This document shows, piece by piece, positions 33,877-41,926 of a stretch of DNA of 64,000 nt. Position 1 is the stretch's first letter, and every line of letters starts with the position of its first letter. Under the pieces are notes generated by a model. The model was not told where the DNA came from and made no database searches. It saw only the letters and a list, made by a program, of their open reading frames with translations. Location of the stretch: positions 62,001-126,000 of the forward strand of contig CABSIK010000003.1 of NCBI GenBank assembly GCA_902477755.1, written 5' to 3'. Source of the stretch: an uncultured Clostridia bacterium. GTDB taxonomy: Bacteria; Bacillota; Clostridia; Lachnospirales; Anaerotignaceae. Made by a program: the position numbers and the translations under genes.

Positions 33877-34159
33877 AAAATATCCCCCTTTTCATCTATG
33901 CCTTTTCAAAGTACATATTTTTCTGTTTGTATTTTCCAGCCCCTTTCTGCCTTTTTCATCCCCTGTTTTCTATCATAATTTCATTCTACAATAAATTCTA
34001 TTTTTTGCATAGACCACACAATTTCTTTCCCTATACTCTTAAAAAAATAGTAAACTTTTGTTCTCTTATTCCTTATTTCCTAAAAAGTCACGATGATTCC
34101 TATGAATGCAATCTGCCTTTTTACCAGTTTCGATGTTTCCGCCCACGAAATCTTTCTGA
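33877..34159. other. Intergenic region, nothing recognised
   Basis: AT-rich sequence between the membrane protein gene and copy D of the repeat terminator. Only a weak -10-like TATGAT on the minus strand (about 90-95 bases upstream of the 33876 start) could serve the membrane protein gene. Confidence 0.4.
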
Positions 34160-34207
34160 AAATAAAGATAGCCGGAATCCTTTCAATACACAGAATTCCA
34201 GCTATCA
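34160..34207 (-). terminator. Repeat-family terminator, copy D
   Basis: On the minus strand ATAGCTGGAATTCT pairs with AGGATTCCGGCTAT around an A/T loop, followed by CTTTATTTTC. It ends the blaI-M56 operon and differs from the other copies by paired changes in the outer stem (GATAGC/GCTATC instead of GAAAGC/GCTTTC), so pairing is kept. Confidence 0.75.
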
Positions 34208-34248
34208 TATTTTTTTAAGAGAAACTATTTTTAAAATGCACTTTTTTG

Positions 34249-36786
34249 TTATGCCAAAAGCAAAAACTGCCGCAGTTCCTGCTGCAAAGGTTCTGACATA
34301 TAACTTCTGTCATAGATCACATAAGAGGTGTCCGTCAAATTCATATACTGAATCAGATTATCATAGAGCAGCCTTGTCATATCTTCCGTATCAAAGCTGA
34401 TCATTTTCTGTGCAACTTCTTCATTTGGCGCCATTTCTTCAATGGATGGCGCATATCCGCTTCCATCCATTGCCCAATGGATTTCTTCCAGTTTCCAATC
34501 ATCTTGTTCTTTCACAAAATCCAGACGGGCAGGTATCCGTGAGCCGCCATAATTCATAAGGCAATATCCCTGACTGCCCACGCGGTTCATGCGATATTTG
34601 TCATCTCCTACCACACAGCATACCTGCAAAGTATCCTCTGTTTCTGCTATATCCAAAATCAGAGGCGCAAACACCACCAATGTATGACCATCCAAAGCAT
34701 CTTCTTCCTCATAGACAGAGAGCGCTTCATACACTGCCTGCACTGCCTTTTCCTTGGAAGTCACACGGGAACGGGCTGCTTCTTTGGACAAAGAAAGGTA
34801 CTCTGCTTCGGGCATCTGAGCATAAGCCTGTTCCATCCCTTGATAAAAAGGAACCACATACTGAGAATCCAACGCACAGTAAACTTGATACCATTCTTCC
34901 GGTGTTTCATCAAAGCTTGCTCCATCTCTCCTGCTGCCATAAGCCAGTTCATCCGCTGCCAACATCACCACATAACTTTCTGTATCTGTACCGCCGGGCA
35001 TCTGTGTCAAACAATATGCAAATGCGTCATCACCTAATTTCATAAGCTGTTCATATTCTTCTGACTGCTGCACCTGATTTGCCCACGCTGCAAACTCTCC
35101 CTGCAAAGGCATCTGTGCGCTGATGGTTTGTATCAGCTCCATGGCAGTGTCCTGATTTTCCACCCAGTTTTCACGGCCTGCCATTTCCAAAGTTTCTGTA
35201 AAGGGGCAGTCAAAAAGCGTATTCAATTCTTCCACGAAGGCGGAAAAAGTTTCAAAATCCGCTGTAAAAGAACGGAGGTCTATGTCACCATAGTATTTTT
35301 CTGCCATCTGCCTGTCAAAATGAAGTGTCACACTCTCTGCTTTAGGTGTATTATATATCTTATATTCCAGAAAGTCTGCGTTGTCTACCAATGCCAAAAA
35401 CAGATAAGCATTCCGTTCCAGCTGTTCCGTATTGGAAAGCAAAGCCGATTTTTCCGCTTCTGTGGTGGCTTCAGTGAACATCAGATGCTGTTTGGCGCCA
35501 AAGGGACTGCCTTCCGTTGTAAAAAGCTCCATACCTTCTTCATGCGTTGTCAGGCCATTTGGCAAAGGCAGTAAGCCAAGTATCTTCCCTACATCAGAGG
35601 CGCCGCCAATATAAGGCGTTCTGGCATCATACAATTCTCGTGTCAAATCCGTCTGAACAGCTTCTGTGGTCTGCTGAGATTCCACAGGTGTACAGCCCAC
35701 AAAACTGAAACAAGTTACCAATATTATACAAACCAGTATCGGTATCCATTTTCCAGCCTGTCTTTGCCGCATATCCACAATCGCCTCCAATCTTTTTTCC
35801 AGTGTTTCCCGATTTTCTACAAAAGCTGTGGACATCCTTGCTCTTTTCTGATTTCCTTCTCGGATACTGTTGAGGATTGCCATGCTGTATGCCTTGCGCT
35901 CCTGTAAATCAGCTCCATCCACCACTTTGGCATCACATTCCAGTTCTGTGACCCATTCCAATTGGTCTATGAGCCAATACATCAGTGGATTGAACCAGTG
36001 CATTGCCTGTATCACCAGAAAAAACCATCTGCCCAGCATATCACCATTGTCGCAGTGGTATAACTCATGGCGCAGTACCCACTTCATTTCTTCCAGATCT
36101 CTGTCCTGAGTATCCACATAAATGGTCTTGCGGAACAATCCCACACAGATGGAACTGGGCAAACCATTATGACAATAAATCCGCGGTTTCCGCACCAAAA
36201 TGGGCATTTCTTTATGGAGCTGCTGATAACTTTCCAGCAAAGCTGCATCGGTAATTTTTTTCCTTCCTTTGTGAAGATACCACTGCATTTGCCCATACTG
36301 TACCAGATGAAACAACAGGAACAACGCCATACCCACTGCCCATATCTGATACAATTCTGGAAATGTCTGCTTTTCTGTCGTTGACTTAGGTGTTCCTGTG
36401 GTCTGCTGCTGGCTTTGTGTCTGTATTGCAGAACTTTCCTGCCGCACAGGCGTATTTTCTTCTGGCAAAGCTGCATTTATTGGCATATCTTCTGCCTGCA
36501 CCGTACTTTCCACTGCCCTTTCCTGCACCTGCCGAGAGAACCATGCATCCGGCCCCTGAATTTTCCAGTAAGCGTTGCCGCTATACATAGTCATGGAAAA
36601 AAGCAAAAACGCCATCATGCCTCTCATACAGTTCAGATAACATTTCACACTATATTTCCGCAGCAAGAGGGGACGCAAGGCCATCAGAAATAAAATGGTG
36701 ATGATCCAAGGCAGTGTCACCTGCCAGACAGCGTCAAAACATCTTCGGAGCACCACAGGTGTCCATTGTATCATGGTTTCCCACAT
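34249..36786 (-). CDS. M56-family membrane metallopeptidase (BlaR1-like) with DUF4825-type extracellular domain
   Basis: Membrane protein of about 845 residues. The N-terminal part has about four membrane helices and a zinc protease domain with HELYHCDNGD (about residue 236; HEXXH) and the third ligand in ELECDAKVV (about 283). After a further helix (about 345-365) come extracellular domains: a DUF4825-like region beginning near YIGGASDVGKILGLLPLP and a second region of unknown type. A penicillin-binding sensor domain is absent, so it is not a classical beta-lactam sensor. The ATG at 36786 is 9 bases after GGAGG; a GTG overlaps the blaI stop. It probably cleaves BlaI after an unknown signal. 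Confidence 0.85.
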   Translation of the reverse strand: MWETMIQWTPVVLRRCFDAVWQVTLPWIITILFLMALRPLLLRKYSVKCYLNCMRGMMAFLLFSMTMYSGNAYWKIQGPDAWFSRQVQERAVESTVQAEDMPINAALPEENTPVRQESSAIQTQSQQQTTGTPKSTTEKQTFPELYQIWAVGMALFLLFHLVQYGQMQWYLHKGRKKITDAALLESYQQLHKEMPILVRKPRIYCHNGLPSSICVGLFRKTIYVDTQDRDLEEMKWVLRHELYHCDNGDMLGRWFFLVIQAMHWFNPLMYWLIDQLEWVTELECDAKVVDGADLQERKAYSMAILNSIREGNQKRARMSTAFVENRETLEKRLEAIVDMRQRQAGKWIPILVCIILVTCFSFVGCTPVESQQTTEAVQTDLTRELYDARTPYIGGASDVGKILGLLPLPNGLTTHEEGMELFTTEGSPFGAKQHLMFTEATTEAEKSALLSNTEQLERNAYLFLALVDNADFLEYKIYNTPKAESVTLHFDRQMAEKYYGDIDLRSFTADFETFSAFVEELNTLFDCPFTETLEMAGRENWVENQDTAMELIQTISAQMPLQGEFAAWANQVQQSEEYEQLMKLGDDAFAYCLTQMPGGTDTESYVVMLAADELAYGSRRDGASFDETPEEWYQVYCALDSQYVVPFYQGMEQAYAQMPEAEYLSLSKEAARSRVTSKEKAVQAVYEALSVYEEEDALDGHTLVVFAPLILDIAETEDTLQVCCVVGDDKYRMNRVGSQGYCLMNYGGSRIPARLDFVKEQDDWKLEEIHWAMDGSGYAPSIEEMAPNEEVAQKMISFDTEDMTRLLYDNLIQYMNLTDTSYVIYDRSYMSEPLQQELRQFLLLA

Positions 36787-36788
36787 AC

Positions 36789-37163
36789 TCACGCACCTCC
36801 TGTCTTTTCCTCGATAAACTTCGCCAAGTCATCTAAATCCGCATCGGAAATAGAGTGGCTCCGATACAAAGATGCCACCAATTTTGTCAGCGAGTTGGCA
36901 TTGACTTTCTGCAAAAACAAACTGTTTTCAAAAGCCAGATAGTCCTCCTCTTTCACAGTGATTTCATAATATCTGTTTTTTCCTTCTTTATAACTGGAAA
37001 GAAATCCACGGTCAATGAGCCGATTCAAAAGTGTCTGAAGGGCGGACACATTCCAAGGACGGCTCAATTCCAGCTTTTCTTTGATTTCCGAGGTGGAAAG
37101 GACTCTGTTTTCCTGCCAGATCACCTGCATGATCTCCAGTTCCGTATCGGGAAGTTTCTGCAT
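36789..37163 (-). CDS. BlaI/MecI-family transcriptional repressor
   Basis: Winged-helix repressor of 124 residues. It starts KLPDTELEIMQVIWQENRVL and has the recognition region RPWNVSALQTLLNRLIDRGF (about residues 35-54), typical of BlaI/MecI. The C-terminal dimerisation region contains the usual protease-sensitive area near residues 95-105. It binds TACANNTGTA dyads, and two are present in its own promoter, so the operon is autorepressed. The start at 37163 follows AAAGGAGGG. It is followed immediately by the M56 peptidase gene, its expected antirepressor. Confidence 0.92.
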   Translation of the reverse strand: MQKLPDTELEIMQVIWQENRVLSTSEIKEKLELSRPWNVSALQTLLNRLIDRGFLSSYKEGKNRYYEITVKEEDYLAFENSLFLQKVNANSLTKLVASLYRSHSISDADLDDLAKFIEEKTGGA

Positions 37164-37185
37164 AAGGCTCCCTCCTTTCAATTCC

Positions 37186-37235
37186 TACACTTGTATGTTT
37201 TACTATATCATACACTTGTAGGAGATAAATGTCAA
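37186..37235 (-). promoter_or_regulatory. Promoter with two BlaI operators
   Basis: TTGACA (37230-37235), 17 bases and TATGAT (37207-37212) on the minus strand form a consensus promoter. Identical dyads TACACTTGTA (37186-37195 and 37211-37220) match the BlaI consensus TACANNTGTA. One overlaps the -10 and spacer and the other lies just past the start; their centres are 25 bases apart. Confidence 0.85.
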
Positions 37236-37405
37236 GTTCCAGCATTTTATGCACAAAAAATCGTACAATGCAAAAAATCCCATGCAAATTTTCCAAAAAT
37301 TCAAAACCGCTTTTTTTATTCTAGCCAAAACTGCTTTTTCTCATGTTATTTTCCGCACTCCTTCTGCCAGATACAGAGATTTTTTCGCAAAGAAGGCGGC
37401 ATCCC

Positions 37406-37433
37406 TTGACAAATCCGCCGTTTATGATATGCT
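37406..37433 (+). promoter_or_regulatory. Sigma-A promoter of asnA
   Basis: TTGACA (37406-37411), 16 bases and TATGCT (37428-37433), ending 40 bases upstream of the asnA start. The leader is too short for a T-box. Confidence 0.7.
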
Positions 37434-37473
37434 GAATAGGTATGAAATATCATAGTAGAAATGAGGAGTTTTC

Positions 37474-38481
37474 ATGAGTAAAACATATATTCCCGCAGGC
37501 TATCAGTCTGTACTTACTTTATATGAAACACAAAACGCCATCGGCCTGATTCACCAGACCTTTGAAGAACATCTGTCTCAGACACTGAATCTGAAACGGG
37601 TATCTGCGCCTTTGTTTGTTGATCCTGCTACAGGTCTCAACGATAACCTCAACGGCGTAGAACGTCCTGTAAGCTTTGAAGTGCCTGCCACCGGCGTAAC
37701 TGCTGAAGTGGTACACTCTCTGGCAAAATGGAAAAGAATGGCCCTTTACCGCTACGACTTCCGTCCCGGTAAAGGTCTGTACACCAATATGAATGCCATC
37801 CGTCGTGATGAAACACTGGATAATCTGCACTCCATTTATGTTGACCAGTGGGATTGGGAAAAAGTCATCACACCTGAAAAACGCAACATTCAGGAATTGA
37901 AATTCACTGTACAGGGTATCGTAATCTGCATCTGCGACACACTGGAAGTGCTGAAGAAAAAATATCCTCGCATCAAAACAGAACTGTGCAGAGAAGTTAC
38001 ATTCATTACTTCTCAGGAACTGGAAGACAGATATCCTGACCTGACACCAAAGGAAAGAGAAAACGCCATCGCAAAAGAATACAAAACCGTATTCATCATG
38101 CAGATCGGTGACGTTCTGCGTTCCGGCGAACGCCATGACGGACGTTCTCCTGACTATGATGACTGGCAGCTCAATGGTGACCTGCTGTTCTACAACCCCG
38201 TACTGGACAACGCACTGGAAATTTCCTCTATGGGTATCCGCGTAGACGCTGCTACATTGGACAGACAGCTGACAAAAGCTGGCTGCGATGACAGACGCGC
38301 TCTGACATACCACAAAATGCTGCTGGAAGGCAAACTGCCCTGCACCATTGGCGGCGGTATCGGTCAGTCCCGTCTGTGCATGCTGCTGCTGGGCAAAGCC
38401 CATATCGGCGAAGTGCAGTCCTCTATCTGGGATCAGGAGACCATCGACGTTTGCAGCGCTGCAGGCGTAGCACTGCTGTAA
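37474..38481 (+). CDS. asnA: Aspartate-ammonia ligase
   Basis: Makes asparagine from aspartate, ammonia and ATP. The 335-residue protein resembles class II aminoacyl-tRNA synthetases: LKRVSAPLFVDPATGLNDNL (about residues 40-59), MALYRYDFRPGKGLYTNMNA (about 89-108) and the C-terminal GGGIGQSRLCMLLLGKAHIG (about 290-309) are AsnA hallmarks. The start follows GAGGAG. It is monocistronic, with its own promoter and terminator. Confidence 0.97.
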   Translation: MSKTYIPAGYQSVLTLYETQNAIGLIHQTFEEHLSQTLNLKRVSAPLFVDPATGLNDNLNGVERPVSFEVPATGVTAEVVHSLAKWKRMALYRYDFRPGKGLYTNMNAIRRDETLDNLHSIYVDQWDWEKVITPEKRNIQELKFTVQGIVICICDTLEVLKKKYPRIKTELCREVTFITSQELEDRYPDLTPKERENAIAKEYKTVFIMQIGDVLRSGERHDGRSPDYDDWQLNGDLLFYNPVLDNALEISSMGIRVDAATLDRQLTKAGCDDRRALTYHKMLLEGKLPCTIGGGIGQSRLCMLLLGKAHIGEVQSSIWDQETIDVCSAAGVALL

Positions 38482-38501
38482 GGCAAATCTTTATAAAAAT
38501 C

Positions 38502-38538
38502 AAAATGGCACTGCCGCAAAAAGGCAGTGCCATTTTTT
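38502..38538 (+). terminator. Terminator after asnA
   Basis: AAAATGGCACTGCC pairs perfectly with GGCAGTGCCATTTT, followed by more T residues. It overlaps the stop of the convergent glycosyltransferase gene and can act both ways. Confidence 0.9.
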
Positions 38539-39616
38539 ATGTTTTGGATACGCTTGCAAAATACGCCCGATTATAGGCCACAGCGCTGTCCTCCGGCTTG
38601 AATACCGCTGCCATTTCATTATAAGAAACGGCTTTTTCCCTCCGTCCCAATCGGTCATAGCAGACACAAAGCTGGATACATGGCAGATACCCATAACAAT
38701 CCTCACGGATAAAACCGCCGCCATTTTCTCGTTTTTCCACACGCAGAGCCGTTTCGTACCAGAAAGCGGCTTCTCTCCATGCCTGTCTGTCGAAATAATA
38801 CCGCCCCAAATCGCAGCAAGTTTCTGCTCGAGGCAAATCCAGTGTAAAACTAAAAAACAGGGCTTCCAGCTGCTCCTGCGGTTTTTGCAGCTGCCCATAG
38901 CAAACTGCCATCTGCCGACAGGCTTCCAGTTTATTTTCCAGCCATGCCCCTTCCCTGCTCATAAACACACGAAATTCATCTATGGCTTCTTCATATCGTC
39001 CATGGTAATATAATTCTCTGGCATAATAAAATTGTTCTCTGGGGCTGAATGCACAGCCTTCCCCACGCATCTTTTCATAAATCAGCAAATTGCGGTCTGT
39101 ATCATAAGCTTTTTCTTTCCGGTGCTCCACATGAATATCTTCGTGGAGGATATTTCCGTAAGGAGTTATCACTTCATGTACCCGTCCTTCCCACAGAGGA
39201 CGTCTTGTGTTTTTCACGATCCGTTCTCGAAAATAAGAAAACGTAGGCTTTCCCCCTGCATCAAAAGCCACATCGTAAGGCATCATAACCACATCTGCCT
39301 TTGTTTCCTCTAATTTTTCTTTCAGTACCAAGATTTTTTTCTGTTCAGACTCCGGCACCACATCATCGGCATCCAACCACATGCAATAGTCCTTTGTGGC
39401 TTTGGAAAAAGAAAAATTTCTCGCTGCCGCAAAGTCAGCGCACCACTGGAAATCGCAGACGATATCCGCATATCTTTCCGCAATCTCCTTCGTCCTATCC
39501 GCAGAACCTGTATCCACCACCACAATTTCATCAGCAAAACTTTTGGCACATTGCAGACACCGCTCCAACGTCAGTTCCTCATCTTTTACGATCATACATA
39601 GGCTAATAGCTGCCAT
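38537..39616 (-). CDS. Family 2 glycosyltransferase with TPR-like C-terminal region
   Basis: Protein of 360 residues. The GT-A domain opens AAISLCMIVKDEELTLERCL; EIVVVDTGSADRTKEIA (about residues 31-47) and CMWLDADDVVP (about 77-87, the DxD-type metal site) define family 2. The C-terminal half (about 195-355) has TPR-like helix pairs such as YARELYYHGRYEEAIDEF. This combination occurs in SunS-like and other peptide or surface glycosyltransferases, but the acceptor is unknown. The start at 39616 is supported by GGAGGG; the 34 extra upstream codons lie in the thiN terminator. It is separated from thiN by that terminator. Confidence 0.85.
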   Translation of the reverse strand: MAAISLCMIVKDEELTLERCLQCAKSFADEIVVVDTGSADRTKEIAERYADIVCDFQWCADFAAARNFSFSKATKDYCMWLDADDVVPESEQKKILVLKEKLEETKADVVMMPYDVAFDAGGKPTFSYFRERIVKNTRRPLWEGRVHEVITPYGNILHEDIHVEHRKEKAYDTDRNLLIYEKMRGEGCAFSPREQFYYARELYYHGRYEEAIDEFRVFMSREGAWLENKLEACRQMAVCYGQLQKPQEQLEALFFSFTLDLPRAETCCDLGRYYFDRQAWREAAFWYETALRVEKRENGGGFIREDCYGYLPCIQLCVCYDRLGRREKAVSYNEMAAVFKPEDSAVAYNRAYFASVSKT

Positions 39617-39684
39617 CCAATCCCTCCACAAACCAACCTGATTCATGTTATGCCATTGAAACCGCAAATTTGCCTGTATCACCA

Positions 39685-39722
39685 ACAAAAAAAGTGGGTA
39701 CGGCTTTACCGTTCCCACTTTC
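39685..39722 (-). terminator. Terminator after thiN
   Basis: On the minus strand AAAGTGGGAACGG pairs with CCGTACCCACTTT around a 5-base loop, followed by TTTTGTT. It ends the long rsmB-to-thiN operon. Confidence 0.85.
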
Positions 39723-39726
39723 GTCT

Positions 39727-40365
39727 TTAATCTCTTGTCTGCATTACAAACAGATACCCTTTTCGGATTTTCACTTTCGCTTCGGTGCCTGTCATGACAT
39801 TGCTGACAGCCACCAATTTATCATCCAGCGCCAGATCATAGTCCACCAGCGGATATTCCAGACCTTCCAGCGTCACACCTTCCACCAGCATACTCAAAGG
39901 GATGGTAGATACCAGATCCCCTGCTTGTCCATAGAGAGTGACTTCCTTGTCAATGAGTTCCACACGGTTTTTCTCATTGACCAGAATGCCGCGGACGCCT
40001 TTTTTCAACAGATACAACAGCAGATGGGCATTGGCAAGGGTATGGTCGAAACGATCGCCAATACCCCCAATCAGCACCAATTCCGTTGCGCCCAGCTCTA
40101 AGGCCAGAAGCATACCAAGCTGCATATCTGTCTCATTTTTATGGGTAGGAAACTGGCGGATGGAAATGCCCATACTCCGGTATTCCTCCAGCACTTCCGG
40201 ACGCACAGAGTCAAAATCTCCCACGATGTAATCTGGTGTAACCCCAAGGGCTTTTGCATGGTGCATGCCGCCGTCGCAGCAGATGATGCAATCCGCATCC
40301 TGCAAATACTTCTCACAAAAACTGTAATCCGTTATGGCTGCCCCTGCAAATAATACTGCTTTCAT
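39727..40365 (-). CDS. thiN: Thiamine pyrophosphokinase
   Basis: Makes thiamine diphosphate from thiamine and ATP. Catalytic-domain motifs are CDGGMHHAKALG (about residues 30-41), DYIVGDFDSV (about 45-54), KNETDMQLGMLLAL (about 76-89) and GGIGDRFDHTLANAHLL (about 98-114). A C-terminal beta-sandwich domain binds the vitamin. Length of 212 residues is normal. It overlaps rpe by 4 bases, the usual end of the prkC-rsgA-rpe-thiN cluster. Confidence 0.95.
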   Translation of the reverse strand: MKAVLFAGAAITDYSFCEKYLQDADCIICCDGGMHHAKALGVTPDYIVGDFDSVRPEVLEEYRSMGISIRQFPTHKNETDMQLGMLLALELGATELVLIGGIGDRFDHTLANAHLLLYLLKKGVRGILVNEKNRVELIDKEVTLYGQAGDLVSTIPLSMLVEGVTLEGLEYPLVDYDLALDDKLVAVSNVMTGTEAKVKIRKGYLFVMQTRD

Positions 40366-41033
40366 TCTGCCTCATACTCCTTGAAAATTTCCATAAAGCC
40401 TTTTGCCGCACCAGCAATATCTTCTTTGCCGAACACAGCGGAACCTGCCACGATGACATTGGCACCTGCATCCAGCACTTCTCTGACGTTATCCAGTGTA
40501 ATGCCGCCATCAACTTCAATGTCATAGGAAAGACCCATTTCTTTTTTCCACGCTGCCAGCTGGGTAATCTTAGGCACCTGATCTGCCATAAATTTCTGAC
40601 CGCCAAAACCAGGTTCTACAGTCATAACCAACACCATATCCACATCTTGCAGGAAAGGTTTGATGGTTTCCACAGGTGTCTTGGGCTTGATGGTGATACC
40701 CACTTTCGCACCGCTTTCTTTGATCTTCGCAATGCAGCCTGCAGGGTCTTTGGTAGCTTCCACATGGAAATTGATGATGTCCGCCCCTGCGTCACGGAAC
40801 TGTTCCACATAACGCTCCGGATCTACGATCATCAGATGGGCGTCAAAAACCATGTTGCTGGCTTTGCGAATCCCCTTGATTACGGGAATCCCAAAAGAAA
40901 TATTGGGTACAAACACACCATCCATCACATCCAAATGGATGTAAGGCACCCCTGCCTGTTCCACAATTGCCAGCTGTTCGCCTACCTTTGTGAAATCAAT
41001 GGACAGCATAGAAGGGGACAAATAAATAGCCAT
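40362..41033 (-). CDS. rpe: Ribulose-phosphate 3-epimerase
   Basis: Interconverts ribulose 5-phosphate and xylulose 5-phosphate. The TIM barrel shows LSPSMLSIDF at the N terminus, the metal-binding HLDVMDGVFVPNI (about residues 32-44), MTVEPGFGGQKF (about 139-150) and VDGGITLDN (about 174). Length of 223 residues is typical. Start at 41033 is supported by AAAGGAG; the longer frame overlaps rsgA. It lies 1 base after rsgA. Confidence 0.97.
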   Translation of the reverse strand: MAIYLSPSMLSIDFTKVGEQLAIVEQAGVPYIHLDVMDGVFVPNISFGIPVIKGIRKASNMVFDAHLMIVDPERYVEQFRDAGADIINFHVEATKDPAGCIAKIKESGAKVGITIKPKTPVETIKPFLQDVDMVLVMTVEPGFGGQKFMADQVPKITQLAAWKKEMGLSYDIEVDGGITLDNVREVLDAGANVIVAGSAVFGKEDIAGAAKGFMEIFKEYEAE

Positions 41034-41034
41034 T

Positions 41035-41910
41035 TTAGTTTCTCCTTTCATTTTCCAGTTCCTCATAAAGCATTTTGTATCTTTCATATCTGCGGCTGTC
41101 AATGGCTTCGCCGATCTGTTCTTTTACGGCACAATCCGGCTCATTGATATGCACGCAGCCGTTATAATAGCATTTGTGCAAAAAAGGCTGAAATTCCCGG
41201 AAATAATATTGTAATTCATCCGACGGGATATGGTTCAGGAACAGAGAGGTAAAACCGGGAGAATCCACAATGTAACTCTGTTCTGTAATACGAATCAGCT
41301 CCGCATGACGGGTGGTATGACGGCCACGCTGTATTTTCTCACTGATTTCCCCTGTATTCAGCTCCAAGCCGGGGAAAGCAGCGTTGATGAGGCTGCTTTT
41401 CCCTACGCCGGAAGGCCCTGCAAATACAGAAATTTTGTTTTCCAGCGCTTTTCGCAGTTCCTCAATGCCGACGCCTTTTTCCGCACTGGTGCAGATAACA
41501 GGATAGCCTGCCGCTCTGTAAAGAGCAGCGGCATCCTCATATTTGTTTTGTTTATCTCTGTCGATCTTGTTGATGACGATGACAATATCCAATTCCTGTT
41601 CTTCTGCCAGCAGCAAAAATCTGTCCAGCAGATCCAGATTCATGTTGGGGCTTTTTGCCGCAAAGACAATGACCGCCTGATCGATATTGGAAACTCTGGG
41701 ACGGATCAGCTCATTCCTTCTAGGCAAGATCACATCCAGACTGCCTTTCTTATTGACTTCATCCAGCACAGATATCTGCACGGAATCCCCAACAGTCGGG
41801 CGAATCCCTTCTTTGCGAAAAATCCCTCTGGCACGGCATTCGTAAATGCCCTGCAGTGTATCAATATAATAGAATCCACCGATTCCTTTCAAAATCACTC
41901 CATCCAACAT
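41035..41910 (-). CDS. rsgA: Small ribosomal subunit biogenesis GTPase RsgA
   Basis: Circularly permuted GTPase that checks late 30S assembly. Domains in order are an N-terminal OB fold (about residues 1-65), the GTPase with NKID (G4, about 113) before GPSGVGKSS (G1, about 163) and VDSPGFT (G3), and a zinc knuckle CYYNGCVHINEPDC (about 245). Length of 291 residues is normal. It follows prkC by 16 bases; the kinase is known in relatives to phosphorylate RsgA, and the gene order is conserved. Confidence 0.97.
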   Translation of the reverse strand: MLDGVILKGIGGFYYIDTLQGIYECRARGIFRKEGIRPTVGDSVQISVLDEVNKKGSLDVILPRRNELIRPRVSNIDQAVIVFAAKSPNMNLDLLDRFLLLAEEQELDIVIVINKIDRDKQNKYEDAAALYRAAGYPVICTSAEKGVGIEELRKALENKISVFAGPSGVGKSSLINAAFPGLELNTGEISEKIQRGRHTTRHAELIRITEQSYIVDSPGFTSLFLNHIPSDELQYYFREFQPFLHKCYYNGCVHINEPDCAVKEQIGEAIDSRRYERYKMLYEELENERRN

Positions 41911-41926
41911 ATGTTACTCCTTATTC

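Noticed and set aside
34249..36786. Classical beta-lactam sensor BlaR1
   Set aside because: The protease domain fits, but I see no penicillin-binding motifs in the extracellular part and no beta-lactamase gene nearby.
37297..37473. T-box leader for asnA
   Set aside because: The leader between promoter and start is only about 40 bases and lacks T-box hallmarks.
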